Shown: positions 9,361-17,243 of the stretch, piece after piece
How the letters are laid out: the number at the start of each line of letters is the position of its first letter
Position numbering within the stretch: the stretch's first letter is position 1
Origin: Roseiarcus sp036488815
GTDB lineage: Bacteria > Pseudomonadota > Alphaproteobacteria > Rhizobiales > Beijerinckiaceae
NCBI GenBank assembly: GCA_036488815.1
Contig: DASXGX010000006.1
Location: forward strand, 1 to 64,000
Length of the DNA stretch: 64,000 nt
Direction of reading: 5' to 3'
The notes under the pieces: generated by a model
Seen by the model: the letters and a program-made list of their open reading frames with translations, nothing else
Databases searched by the model: none
Told to the model about the DNA's origin: nothing
Program-made: the position numbers and the translations under genes

Positions 9361-9970
9361 GATCGGCGTCGTCGTGCTGGCCGCCGGCCGGTCCACGCGC
9401 TTTCGTGAAGGAGGCGGGGCGGAGCCCTCCAAGCTCGTCGCTTCGCTCGCAGGCGAGCCGCTGGTGCGCCATGCGGCGCGGGCGGCGCTGGCCTCGCGAG
9501 CGCGGCCGGTCGTCGTCGTCACCGGACACGCGCGGGAGAGCGTCGAGACGGCGCTCGGTGGGCTCGACGTCGTCTTCGCACACAATCCCGACTATGCCAA
9601 CGGCCTCGCCTCCTCGTTGAAGACGGGGATTGCCGCATTGCCCGACAGCGTCGCTGGCGTGCTGGCGCTGCTCGGCGACATGCCGGCTGTCGATGCGGGC
9701 TTGCTCGACCGGCTGATCGACGCCTTCGCCGGCCGCCCGCAGGCGCTCGCCGCCACGCCGGTGCATGCCGGGCGGCGCGGCAACCCGGCGCTGCTGTCGC
9801 GCGCGCTGTTCCCTGACATCGCCAAGCTGGACGGCGACGAGGGCGCCCGCCGCCTGCTGCGCGAGGCCGATCCGGCGCTCGTCGTCGAGATCGCAGCCGA
9901 CGGCGAAGCGGCGACGCTGGACGTCGATACGCCAGAGGATCTGGACGCGGCGCGCAAGTCGCGGCGGTGA
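9353..9970 (+). CDS. MocA/MobA-like molybdenum cofactor nucleotidyltransferase
   Basis: This 205-aa protein is an NTP-transferase of the MobA/MocA family. The nucleotide-binding start LAAGRSTRF is near the N-terminus, LLGDMPAV carries the metal-binding Asp, and DVDTPEDL is near the end. MocA adds CMP to molybdopterin to give the form used by CoxL-type enzymes, so the context favours the cytidylyl activity over MobA guanylyl transfer. It is the last gene of the cox group and meets radC head-on 7 nt later. Confidence 0.85.
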   Translation: MAEIGVVVLAAGRSTRFREGGGAEPSKLVASLAGEPLVRHAARAALASRARPVVVVTGHARESVETALGGLDVVFAHNPDYANGLASSLKTGIAALPDSVAGVLALLGDMPAVDAGLLDRLIDAFAGRPQALAATPVHAGRRGNPALLSRALFPDIAKLDGDEGARRLLREADPALVVEIAADGEAATLDVDTPEDLDAARKSRR

Positions 9971-9977
9971 CAGCGGA

Positions 9978-10676
9978 TCAGATGAGCCTGAGGCCGCGCA
10001 GCGACGCATGGCCGTGGCGTCCGATCACGATGTGATCATGCACGGTGACGCCGAGCGGCGCTGCGACCGCGATGATGTCCAGCGTCATCTTGACGTCTTG
10101 CGTCGAGGGCGCCGGATCGCCGGAAGGGTGATTGTGCACCAGGATCACCGCGGTCGAGGCGAGTTCGAGCGCCCGCCGCACGACCTCGCGCGGGAACACC
10201 GGCGCCTGGTCGATGGTGCCGACGCCGAGCGTCTCGTCGGCGATGAGGCCGTTCTTCTTGTCGAGGAAGAGGACCCGGAATTCCTCCCGCTCGGCGAAGG
10301 CCATGGCGGTGCGGCAATATTCGACGAGCTCGTTCGACGAGCCGATGAGCAGGCGCTTTTTGGCGGCGCCCTTGGCGAAGCGCTTGGCGCCCGCCGCGAC
10401 GACCGCAAATTCGCCGATTGCGCCGGCGGTCATTCCCTCGACCTCGGCGAGCCGTTGGGGCGCGGCGGCGATCGCCTCGGCGAAGGAGCCGAAGCGGGCG
10501 ATCAGCGCCTTGGCGAGCGGCTTGACGTCGCGGCGGGGGATCGCACGGAACAGCACGAGCTCCATCAGCTCGTAGTCGGCCAACGCGTCGGCGCCGGCGT
10601 CCCGCAGGCGAATGCGCAGCCGCTCGCGGTGACCGTGATAGTGGGGCGGCTCGTCCCCCTCCGAGCCGCTCGTCAT
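9978..10676 (-). CDS. radC: RadC family JAMM-domain protein
   Basis: This 232-aa RadC-family (DUF2466) protein has an N-terminal helix-hairpin-helix-like region and a C-terminal JAMM/MPN-type metal site with HNHPSGDPAPS and a following Asp. The historical link to DNA repair is weak and the function is unsettled. ATG at 10676 overlaps the map stop by 4 nt (ATGA), so the two are co-transcribed. An open frame continues upstream through map in another frame; that extension is not real. Confidence 0.88.
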   Translation of the reverse strand: MTSGSEGDEPPHYHGHRERLRIRLRDAGADALADYELMELVLFRAIPRRDVKPLAKALIARFGSFAEAIAAAPQRLAEVEGMTAGAIGEFAVVAAGAKRFAKGAAKKRLLIGSSNELVEYCRTAMAFAEREEFRVLFLDKKNGLIADETLGVGTIDQAPVFPREVVRRALELASTAVILVHNHPSGDPAPSTQDVKMTLDIIAVAAPLGVTVHDHIVIGRHGHASLRGLRLI

Positions 10677-11497
10677 CTGGAATAGGGGGGATGTTCGAGC
10701 CCGGCGGGCGACGAGGTGAAGATTTCGACGCCCGTCTCGGTCACGCCCACGGTGTGCTCGAATTGTGCGGTGAGCGAGCGGTCGCGCGTCACGGCGGTCC
10801 AACCGTCCGACAGCACTTTGACCCCGGGGCCGCCGAGATTGATCATCGGCTCGATGGTGAAGAACATGCCGGGGCGGAGCGGCACGCCGTCGCCGCGACG
10901 GCCGATGTGGAGAATGTTCGGCTCGTCGTGGAACAACTGGCCGAGCCCGTGGCCGCAGAAATCGCGCACCACCGAGCAGCGCTCGCTCTCCGCGTAGCTT
11001 TGGATGGCGAAGCCGATGTCGCCCGTCGTCGCGCCCGGCTTGACGGCGGCAATGCCGCGCTGCAGGCACTCGTAGGTTACGTCGATGAGCCGCTGCGCCC
11101 GGCGCGGCGCCTCGCCCGCCACATACATGCGGCTCGCGTCGCCGTGCCACCCCTCGACGATCAGGGTGACGTCGATGTTGAGGATGTCGCCGTCGCGCAG
11201 CGGCTTCTCGTCGGGAATGCCGTGGCAGACGACGTGATTGATCGAGGTGCAGATCGACTTGCGATAGCCGCGATAGTTCAGCGGCGCCGGATAGGCGTTG
11301 TGATCCATCGCGAATTCGAAGATCAGCTTGTCGAGCGCAATGGTGGCGACGCCGGGCCGCACCTTGTCGACCAGCAGGTCGAGCGCCTGCGCCGTGAGTT
11401 GCCCAGCCTTGCGCATCGCCGCGAAGGCTTCGGGACCGTGCAGTTTGATATGGCCGTTGCGCCGCCCTTGGAGCTGCGCGGAATCGACGAACGTCAT
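10673..11497 (-). CDS. map: Methionine aminopeptidase type I
   Basis: This 274-aa enzyme removes the initiator methionine from new proteins. The two-metal site is visible: Asp in NIDVTL, Asp in HGDASRM, His in GHGLG, Glu in TIEPM and Glu in FEHTVG. The start at 11497 gives the usual family length; an in-frame extension to 11698 has no similarity. The map-radC pair is common in alphaproteobacteria. Confidence 0.95.
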   Translation of the reverse strand: MTFVDSAQLQGRRNGHIKLHGPEAFAAMRKAGQLTAQALDLLVDKVRPGVATIALDKLIFEFAMDHNAYPAPLNYRGYRKSICTSINHVVCHGIPDEKPLRDGDILNIDVTLIVEGWHGDASRMYVAGEAPRRAQRLIDVTYECLQRGIAAVKPGATTGDIGFAIQSYAESERCSVVRDFCGHGLGQLFHDEPNILHIGRRGDGVPLRPGMFFTIEPMINLGGPGVKVLSDGWTAVTRDRSLTAQFEHTVGVTETGVEIFTSSPAGLEHPPYSR

Positions 11498-11739
11498 CGG
11501 GAGACCTTCGGATGAAAATCGAGGCGTCGGCGCGCCTTTGCTGATCCCATTTAATACGTTAAGGCCGCCGCGCCAAGGACGCGCTGCGGCTCGCAGGGCG
11601 AAGCGGGCTCGAAGTCCCGGGCGATTGGGCCGATCTGGTCGGGTTCCGGCGGGCGAGCGGCTGGCGAGGCAAGCGCGGGGCAAGCTCGGAGAGCGCAACT
11701 GGCGAGGCGAGGGCGGCTCGTGCTAGGAGGTGCGCCCAG

Positions 11740-12615
11740 ATGAACTGCGAAGGCATGCAAAAAGACAGCGTTATCGAGGCTGCGCCGTTCGGCCAATTCG
11801 CGCCGACGGGTTTTTGTGCGCTCGCCCTGAGCGTGACGCGGCGCTGCTCGGTCGGATGGTTCGGCAAGCGCACGGCCTTTTTTCTGCGCGCGGTGGCCAT
11901 GCGGTCGCTGCGCGGGCGCCCGGTCGACGTCGTCTCGCTCGGGGCGCGAATGCGGCTCGATCCGCATCACAATGTCGCGGAAAAGCGCCTGCTGTTCACG
12001 CCGCAATATTTCGACGGGCCCGAGCGCGCGCTCCTCGCCGAGCGGCTCAAGGGCGACTTCGTCTTCCTCGACGTCGGCGCCAGCGTCGGCGGCTACGCGC
12101 TTTCGAGCGCCGCGCTCGCGGGGCCGCGGGCCCGGATACTCGCGGTCGAACCGTTGCCCGAGGTCTTCGAGCGCCTCGTCTACAACATCCAGCAGAGCGA
12201 ATTCGCCAATGTGAAGGCGGTGTCGTGCGCGCTCGCCGACATCGACGGCGAGATCACATTGTTTGTGAACACGAGCAACCAGGGCGAGACCTCGGTGCGC
12301 ATCGTCAGCGCCGAGGCGCATGTCGAGCAGATGCGCGTGCGCGCCAAGCGGCTTCTCACGCTGGTGCGCGAAGAGGGCTATGCGAAGATCGACGCGATCA
12401 AGCTCGACATCGAAGGCGCCGAGGATCTGGTACTCGATCCGTTCCTCAGCGAGGCGCCGAGGGCGTTGTGGCCGCGCCTCATCATCATGGAATTTTCCCT
12501 GCTGCGCGTCGGCGCCGCCCTCGAGGAGCGCTTGCGCGGGATCGGCTATCGGGAGATTTTGCGCACGGTCGAGAACGTCGCCTACGAGCTCGATCGCGAG
12601 GAGACGAGTTCATGA
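11740..12615 (+). CDS. FkbM family SAM-dependent methyltransferase
   Basis: This 291-aa protein is an FkbM-type methyltransferase. The SAM-binding motif FLDVGASVGGY is near residue 110, followed by AVEPLPEVFERL and the family motif IKLDIEGAEDLVL. Members methylate hydroxyls on sugars or polyketides; the substrate here is unknown. It overlaps cinA by 4 nt (ATGA). It could act on a surface glycan, but no glycosyltransferases flank it. Confidence 0.82.
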   Translation: MNCEGMQKDSVIEAAPFGQFAPTGFCALALSVTRRCSVGWFGKRTAFFLRAVAMRSLRGRPVDVVSLGARMRLDPHHNVAEKRLLFTPQYFDGPERALLAERLKGDFVFLDVGASVGGYALSSAALAGPRARILAVEPLPEVFERLVYNIQQSEFANVKAVSCALADIDGEITLFVNTSNQGETSVRIVSAEAHVEQMRVRAKRLLTLVREEGYAKIDAIKLDIEGAEDLVLDPFLSEAPRALWPRLIIMEFSLLRVGAALEERLRGIGYREILRTVENVAYELDREETSS

Positions 12616-13358
12616 GCGAGACCAACATCACCGCAGCGATCCTGGTGATCGGCGACGAGATCCTGTCCGGCCGGACGAAAGACCGCAACATCGGCTACAT
12701 CGCCGAATATCTCAGCAATCTCGGCATCGACGTCCGTGAGGCGCGCGTCGTGCCCGATGTCGAGGAGGAAGTCGTCGCCGCGCTCGACGCGCTGCGGGCG
12801 CGCTACACCTATGTTTTCACCACCGGCGGCATCGGCCCGACCCACGACGACATCACCGCCGACGCGGTTGCGAAGGCCTTCGGCGTCGGCATCGACGAGC
12901 ATCCGCGCGTCATCGCGATGATGCTGGAGCGCTATAAGCCGGACGAACTGACGCCGGCCCGCCGCCGGATGGCGCGCATTCCCGATGGCGCGGCGCTCGT
13001 GGAGAATCCGATCTCGAAGGCGCCGGGCTTCCGAATCGGAAATGTGATCGTGATGGCCGGTGTGCCCTCGATCATGCAGGCGATGCTCGATTCCGCCGCC
13101 AAGGACCTCGCGACGGGCGTGCGCCTCACCATCGAGACGATCGAGGCGGCCTTCCCGGAGGGAGTTTACGGCGACGCGCTCGGGCGCATCGCCGCCGAAC
13201 ATCCCGAGATGAGCATCGGCTCCTATCCCTCCTTCGCCGACGGCAAGTTCAAGAACCAGATCGTCGTGCGCGGCCGCGATCCGCTCAAGGTCGCCGCGGC
13301 GCGCGGCGCGATCGCTGCGATGTTGGCCGGGCTCGGCGGAGAGACGCGGCCGGCCTGA
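12612..13358 (+). CDS. CinA-type molybdopterin-binding (MoCF) domain protein
   Basis: This 248-aa protein is the short form of competence/damage-inducible protein A. It keeps the N-terminal MoCF-like domain (ILVIGDEILSGRTKDRN; FTTGGIGPTHDD) and lacks the C-terminal nicotinamide-nucleotide amidase domain of full CinA. The short form is usual in Rhizobiales. The exact role is unsettled; some CinA proteins hydrolyse ADP-ribose or NMN. Confidence 0.85.
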   Translation: MSETNITAAILVIGDEILSGRTKDRNIGYIAEYLSNLGIDVREARVVPDVEEEVVAALDALRARYTYVFTTGGIGPTHDDITADAVAKAFGVGIDEHPRVIAMMLERYKPDELTPARRRMARIPDGAALVENPISKAPGFRIGNVIVMAGVPSIMQAMLDSAAKDLATGVRLTIETIEAAFPEGVYGDALGRIAAEHPEMSIGSYPSFADGKFKNQIVVRGRDPLKVAAARGAIAAMLAGLGGETRPA

Positions 13359-13444
13359 CTCGCCAAAACTGTTGATGGACGGCGAGGCCGCTCGCTCGCC
13401 TTGCTTTCCCTTGCTATGCAGGTGCCGCATTGATAGGAGCCGTC

Positions 13445-13945
13445 ATGGTCGAGGGTCGCGAGAAAGCCTTTCCGGTCTCCTGGGACCAGTTCCATCGCGA
13501 CGCCCGTGCGCTCGCTTGGCGCTTGGCGGCGTCGGGGCCGTTCGAGGCGATTGTCGCCATTACACGCGGCGGGTTGGTGCCGGCGGCGATCATCGCGCGC
13601 GAGCTTGAGTTGCGCGTGATCGAGACGGTGTGCATCGCCTCCTACCACGACTACAAGAACCAGGGCGGCTTGCAGGTCCTCAAGACGATCGCCGACGACG
13701 TCGCCAAATCGCGCGACGGCTCCAAGATTCTCGTCGTGGACGATCTCGTCGACACGGGCGCGACCGCGAAGGTCGTGCGCGAAATGCTGCCCAAGGCGCA
13801 CTTCGCGACCGTCTACGCCAAGCCGCTCGGCCGCCCCTTGGTCGACACGTTCATCACCGAAGTCTCGCAGGACACCTGGATCTACTTTCCCTGGGACATG
13901 GGCCTCGCCTTCCAGCCGCCCATCGCCAAGGACGCCGCCGGCTGA
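13445..13945 (+). CDS. gpt: Xanthine (guanine) phosphoribosyltransferase
   Basis: This 166-aa purine-salvage enzyme has the PRPP-binding signature ILVVDDLVDTGATA and the upstream ITRGGLVPA loop. It transfers phosphoribose to xanthine, guanine or hypoxanthine. ATG 13445 was preferred over an in-frame TTG 15 nt upstream because AGGAG sits at a proper distance. It ends 43 nt before the intron-containing tRNA gene. Confidence 0.9.
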   Translation: MVEGREKAFPVSWDQFHRDARALAWRLAASGPFEAIVAITRGGLVPAAIIARELELRVIETVCIASYHDYKNQGGLQVLKTIADDVAKSRDGSKILVVDDLVDTGATAKVVREMLPKAHFATVYAKPLGRPLVDTFITEVSQDTWIYFPWDMGLAFQPPIAKDAAG

Positions 13946-13988
13946 CTTGAATCTTCAACGGTTTTATAGGTAGAAGCCAAGGCGTAAA

Positions 13989-14324
13989 GCGGGCGTGGCG
14001 AAACTGGTAGACGCAACGGACTTGAACGCGATTTGAGTGCTCTTCGGGAAACTGGAGAAGCAGAACTGCTCAAAGTCGGGGGAACCTCGCGAGTGGCAAT
14101 CCCGAGCCAAGTCCGCCGTCGGCTCCGACGGCGGGAAGGTGTAGAGACTAGACGGGCAGCACCTGCCGCGTCCGCCTTTGGCGAACGCAACGGTGAAGGG
14201 ATAGTCCAGACCACGAACGCGCCGAGGCGGCTTTGGCCGCGGCGCGGCGGCGAAAGCCGTAGCTGGTAAGAAAATCCGTAGGGCCGAAAGGCCTGTGCCG
14301 GTTCGATTCCGGCCGCCCGCACCA
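13989..14324 (+). tRNA. tRNA-Leu(UAA), interrupted by a group I intron
   Basis: Exons are 13989-14023 and 14271-14324, with CCA encoded at 14322-14324. The 7-bp acceptor stem is perfect (GCGGGCG with CGCCCGC). The anticodon stem ACGGA (14016-14020) pairs with TCCGT (14275-14279). The spliced loop reads C-U-U-A-A-A-A, giving anticodon UAA with the intron between U34 and A35. A long variable arm (GGCC-GAAA-GGCC) and the T-arm GCCGG-TTCGATT-CCGGC confirm a class II leucine tRNA. An annotation tool expecting a contiguous tRNA would miss it. Confidence 0.93.
14024..14270 (+). ncRNA. Self-splicing group I intron in tRNA-Leu(UAA)
   Basis: This 247-nt intron has no plausible reading frame of its own. 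P1 forms between exon ACUU and intron GAGU, with a U-G pair at the 5' splice site, and the intron ends in the expected G (14270). Core elements are recognisable: the P/Q region GGCAATCCCGAGCCAAG (14095-14111), and P7 as GACTA (14146-14150) pairing with TAGTC (14202-14206), followed by ACGGG. Both core regions closely resemble the cyanobacterial tRNA-Leu(UAA) intron as I remember it, and the insertion site is the same, so subgroup IC3 is likely. Confidence 0.9.
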
Positions 14325-14346
14325 TCTGTCGCGCGAGAGCGTCGCT

Positions 14347-14745
14347 CTATCCGCCCGTCGTCCCGCGCGGGACGACTTGCGAGAGAAGCTGGTCGAGATC
14401 CGAACTCAGGAATGGCTTCGTCAACCGGGGAACGTCGGCGTATCTGCGATCGACGCCTTGCAGGCCATAGCCAGTCGCAAAAGCGAACGGCGCGCCTCGC
14501 GAAGCCAGCATGTCCGCGATCGGATAGCTCGGCTGGCCGTCCAGGTTGAGGTCGACGAGCGCGAAATCGAACGAAGCGGTGCGTGCGACCTCGAGCGCCT
14601 GCCGCGCATTGGAGGCGACGGCGACCACCTCGTGTCCGAGCTGGATCAGCATGTCCTCGATCAACATCGCGATCATCCCTTCGTCCTCGACCACCAGGAT
14701 GCGAAGCTTGGCGCTGTGAGAGGCTGCGGGGTTGCGCTCAACCAC
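14347..14745 (-). CDS. Single-domain response regulator
   Basis: This 132-aa protein is a lone receiver domain. It has the acidic pocket VVEDEG near residue 20, phospho-acceptor Asp65 in LVDLNLDG, and Lys110 in LTKPF. There is no output domain. The GTG start at 14745 overlaps the end of the kinase gene by 8 nt, so the two are translated together and probably form one phosphorelay. It ends head-to-head with the tRNA-Leu gene. Confidence 0.82.
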   Translation of the reverse strand: MVERNPAASHSAKLRILVVEDEGMIAMLIEDMLIQLGHEVVAVASNARQALEVARTASFDFALVDLNLDGQPSYPIADMLASRGAPFAFATGYGLQGVDRRYADVPRLTKPFLSSDLDQLLSQVVPRGTTGG

Positions 14746-16891
14746 GGAAGGGCGCCTCGATCTCGTATACGACGCCGGTCGGCGGAAAAGCGAGCCGGAC
14801 CGTGGCGTCCAATTCGCTCGACAGCGCACGCTCGAGAAGACGGCTTCCGAAGCCCTTCCGCTTCGGCGCTTCGACCGGCGGGCCGCCCATCTCCTCCCAG
14901 CGCAGGCCGAACCGGCCCTCCGATTCCGTTTCGAACATCCGCCACTCGATTTTGATGCGGCCTTGCTGGTTCGACAGCGAGCCGTATTTCGCCGCATTGG
15001 TCGCCAGTTCATGCAAGGCCATCGATAGGGAAAGCGCCAATTTCGGGCGAACGCGGATCCACGGTCCCGAGGCGTCAACTCGCTCGGCCTGCGGGCAGAG
15101 CGGGGAGAGGGTGCGCGTCACCAGTTCCTTCAAATCGGCGCCTTCCCAGTTCTCGCGCGTCAGGACGTCATGTGCGGTCGAGAGGGCGACCAACCTGCGC
15201 TCGAATTGGCTGAAATTGGTGTCGTGGCCTTCGTTGCGGAACGCCTGGGAGGCGATCGACTGCACGGTGGCGAGCGTATTTTTGACGCGATGGTTGAGCT
15301 CGTTGACGAGGAGCTGGCGACGCTCCTCCTGACGCCGGCGCTCGGTGATGTCGCGCGCGATTTTCGACGCCCCGACCACCTTGCCGCTTGCGTCTTTCAA
15401 CGGCGAGACCGTCAAGGAGATGTCCACCAGAGTTCCATCCTTGCGGATGCGGACGGTTTCATAGTGGTCGATGCGTTCGCCGAGCCGAATGCGCTCGAGA
15501 ATGGCCGGCTCTTCATCCTGCCGCTCCGGCGGGATCAGCATGCTCACGGGTTGGCCGATCGCCTCCTCGGCCGCGTAGCCGAACAGACGCGCGGCGCCTT
15601 TGTTCCAGGTCTGTATGACGCCATGCGTGTTCTTGCTGACGATGGCGTCGTCCGAGAATTCGACGATGGCCGCAAGCCGCTGCGCGTAATCCTCGGCCTT
15701 CTTGCGGTCGCTCAAGTCCACCAGCATGTTCACGGCGCCGACCAACTTGCCCCGGGCGTCAACCAACGGGGTTGGGTAAGGCACGAAGTGCACGCGGGAC
15801 CCATCGGGACGTTCGCCGATCGCTTCCTCGCCGCGGATCGGACGCTTCTCCTGAAGCGACAGCGCCATCGAGGATTCGTCGTAGGGTAGGAAGCTCCCGT
15901 CGGTCCGATAAAGCTTCCAGGAGCGAAGCCATTCGTCCGACCCGAGCTCCGGACGCCGTCCGAACATCTCGATCGCCGCCTGATTGTAGAAGGTGACGAG
16001 TCCTTGTGCGTCGGTCGTGTAAATGGCGTTGGGGAGCGCCTCCAACAACTCCCGCAAGCGGCTCTCGCTTTCGCGTACAGCCTCCTCGCCTTGCCTTCGC
16101 GTAGTTATGTCGTGCGTGATGGCCAGCGCTGCGACGCTGCCGTCGGGCAACCGCAAAGGCGCCGCGTGCGTCTCCATTCGACGCCGGCCCCCGCGCAGTC
16201 CGACGAGGTCGAATTCCCAGGTGAGCCGGTCGCCTTTGCAAACCTTTTCATGGAGGGCGCTCCAATGAGCGCGGTGTTCGGGCGCGATGAATTGTGACGC
16301 CGGCGATCCTTCCACGTCCCCGAAGTCGTCAGCCTCGATCATTCCCAGCCCGGCATGATTGACATGCAACAAGGAGCCGTCCCGCGCGACGATCGTAATG
16401 CATTCGGGAGTCGTTTCGACGACCGCCTGGAGGAGACTTTCGCGTCGCTCGAGCCGTCGTTCGGCCTGCTTGCGGGCGGTCACGTCCTGAAAGCAGTTGA
16501 TCGCGCCAATGATCTTTCCGCGATCGTCGCGGATCGGATCGATATTCATCTTCGCGTGGATGAGCCGGCCGGACGGCTGCTCGAAAACGACCTCGACGTC
16601 GCGAGACGACTGGCCGTCGCGAATCGCTTGCGCCACCGGGCCGTCCTGACGAGACAACAGGCGTCCATCCGGCGCGCAGGGCCGATACGAGCCGCAATAG
16701 CCCTCCGCGGGGTCGCCGAGCTCTGGTTCGCGCCCCCAAATGTCTGCGGCCTTCTTGTTGTATCGGAGGATCGCGCCGTTCGCGTTGCACGTGTAGGCAG
16801 CGCAGGGAAGCAGGTCCCACAATGCGGCGTCGCTTGCAATCGCCGCAAATTCGGCGGGCGACGCGGCTGCGGCTAAGCCCGGAGCCGCCAT
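14738..16891 (-). CDS. Multi-PAS HWE-family sensor histidine kinase
   Basis: This 717-aa cytoplasmic sensor has about four successive PAS/PAC domains, each ending in a motif like DVTARKQAE, DITTRRQGE, DLSDRKKAE or DITERRRQE. A HWE kinase core follows: the phospho-His region LNHRVKNTLATVQSIA, the N-box HELATNAAKYG, and the W-x-E element RWEEMGG. No membrane segment is seen. ATG 16891 was chosen as the conserved protein begins there; the frame is open to 17068. HWE kinases in Rhizobiales include light, redox and general-stress sensors. The signal here is unknown. Confidence 0.9.
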   Translation of the reverse strand: MAAPGLAAAASPAEFAAIASDAALWDLLPCAAYTCNANGAILRYNKKAADIWGREPELGDPAEGYCGSYRPCAPDGRLLSRQDGPVAQAIRDGQSSRDVEVVFEQPSGRLIHAKMNIDPIRDDRGKIIGAINCFQDVTARKQAERRLERRESLLQAVVETTPECITIVARDGSLLHVNHAGLGMIEADDFGDVEGSPASQFIAPEHRAHWSALHEKVCKGDRLTWEFDLVGLRGGRRRMETHAAPLRLPDGSVAALAITHDITTRRQGEEAVRESESRLRELLEALPNAIYTTDAQGLVTFYNQAAIEMFGRRPELGSDEWLRSWKLYRTDGSFLPYDESSMALSLQEKRPIRGEEAIGERPDGSRVHFVPYPTPLVDARGKLVGAVNMLVDLSDRKKAEDYAQRLAAIVEFSDDAIVSKNTHGVIQTWNKGAARLFGYAAEEAIGQPVSMLIPPERQDEEPAILERIRLGERIDHYETVRIRKDGTLVDISLTVSPLKDASGKVVGASKIARDITERRRQEERRQLLVNELNHRVKNTLATVQSIASQAFRNEGHDTNFSQFERRLVALSTAHDVLTRENWEGADLKELVTRTLSPLCPQAERVDASGPWIRVRPKLALSLSMALHELATNAAKYGSLSNQQGRIKIEWRMFETESEGRFGLRWEEMGGPPVEAPKRKGFGSRLLERALSSELDATVRLAFPPTGVVYEIEAPFRG

Positions 16892-17243
16892 TCCATTCTC
16901 CCCTTTAGACGCATCGGTCCGGCCGAAACAGGCAAACTGAACCTTGACTTGTATAACGCCTAAGGCCGGAACTGGTTCCGCTATCGCGATTTTTCGCGGC
17001 TGCCATATGCGGCCTTGATTTTCCCGCTTCGCCTTCCTTCTGGGCGCGTTGATCTGGTTGACACGCATTAGTTGCGTCGCTTACCTCGATGCAACCAAAT
17101 GGGCTGCGCGCAAGCGATTCTCTGCCAAACGAGGACACGGCGTCCGTCGAGACGGGCGAACCCGCGCCGCCCACGAGATTTCGTTCGCGTTCGGTGAAGC
17201 GGTTCGGCCGGATTGTCGGCATCGGCACAGAACGGGGGGCGCG
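16892..17243. other. Intergenic region between divergent kinase and coiled-coil genes
   Basis: About 350 nt separate the divergent histidine kinase and coiled-coil genes. No coding sequence, RNA gene or clear repeat is recognised. It should hold promoters for both directions, but no convincing -35/-10 pair was identified. Open frames running through it are extensions of the flanking genes without family similarity. Confidence 0.5.

Noticed and set aside
9978..11150. Apparent 390-aa fusion upstream of radC
   Set aside because: The N-terminal 158 residues are map read in another frame. radC has its own ATG at 10676 and overlaps map by 4 nt.
13946..13988. Promoter for the tRNA-Leu gene (TTGAAT and TATAGG)
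   Set aside because: The two boxes are only 12 nt apart, and the alternative -10 is poor, so no promoter is claimed.
14033..14269. 78-aa open frame inside the tRNA intron
   Set aside because: It spans conserved ribozyme core segments and has no similarity to homing endonucleases, so it is chance coding potential.
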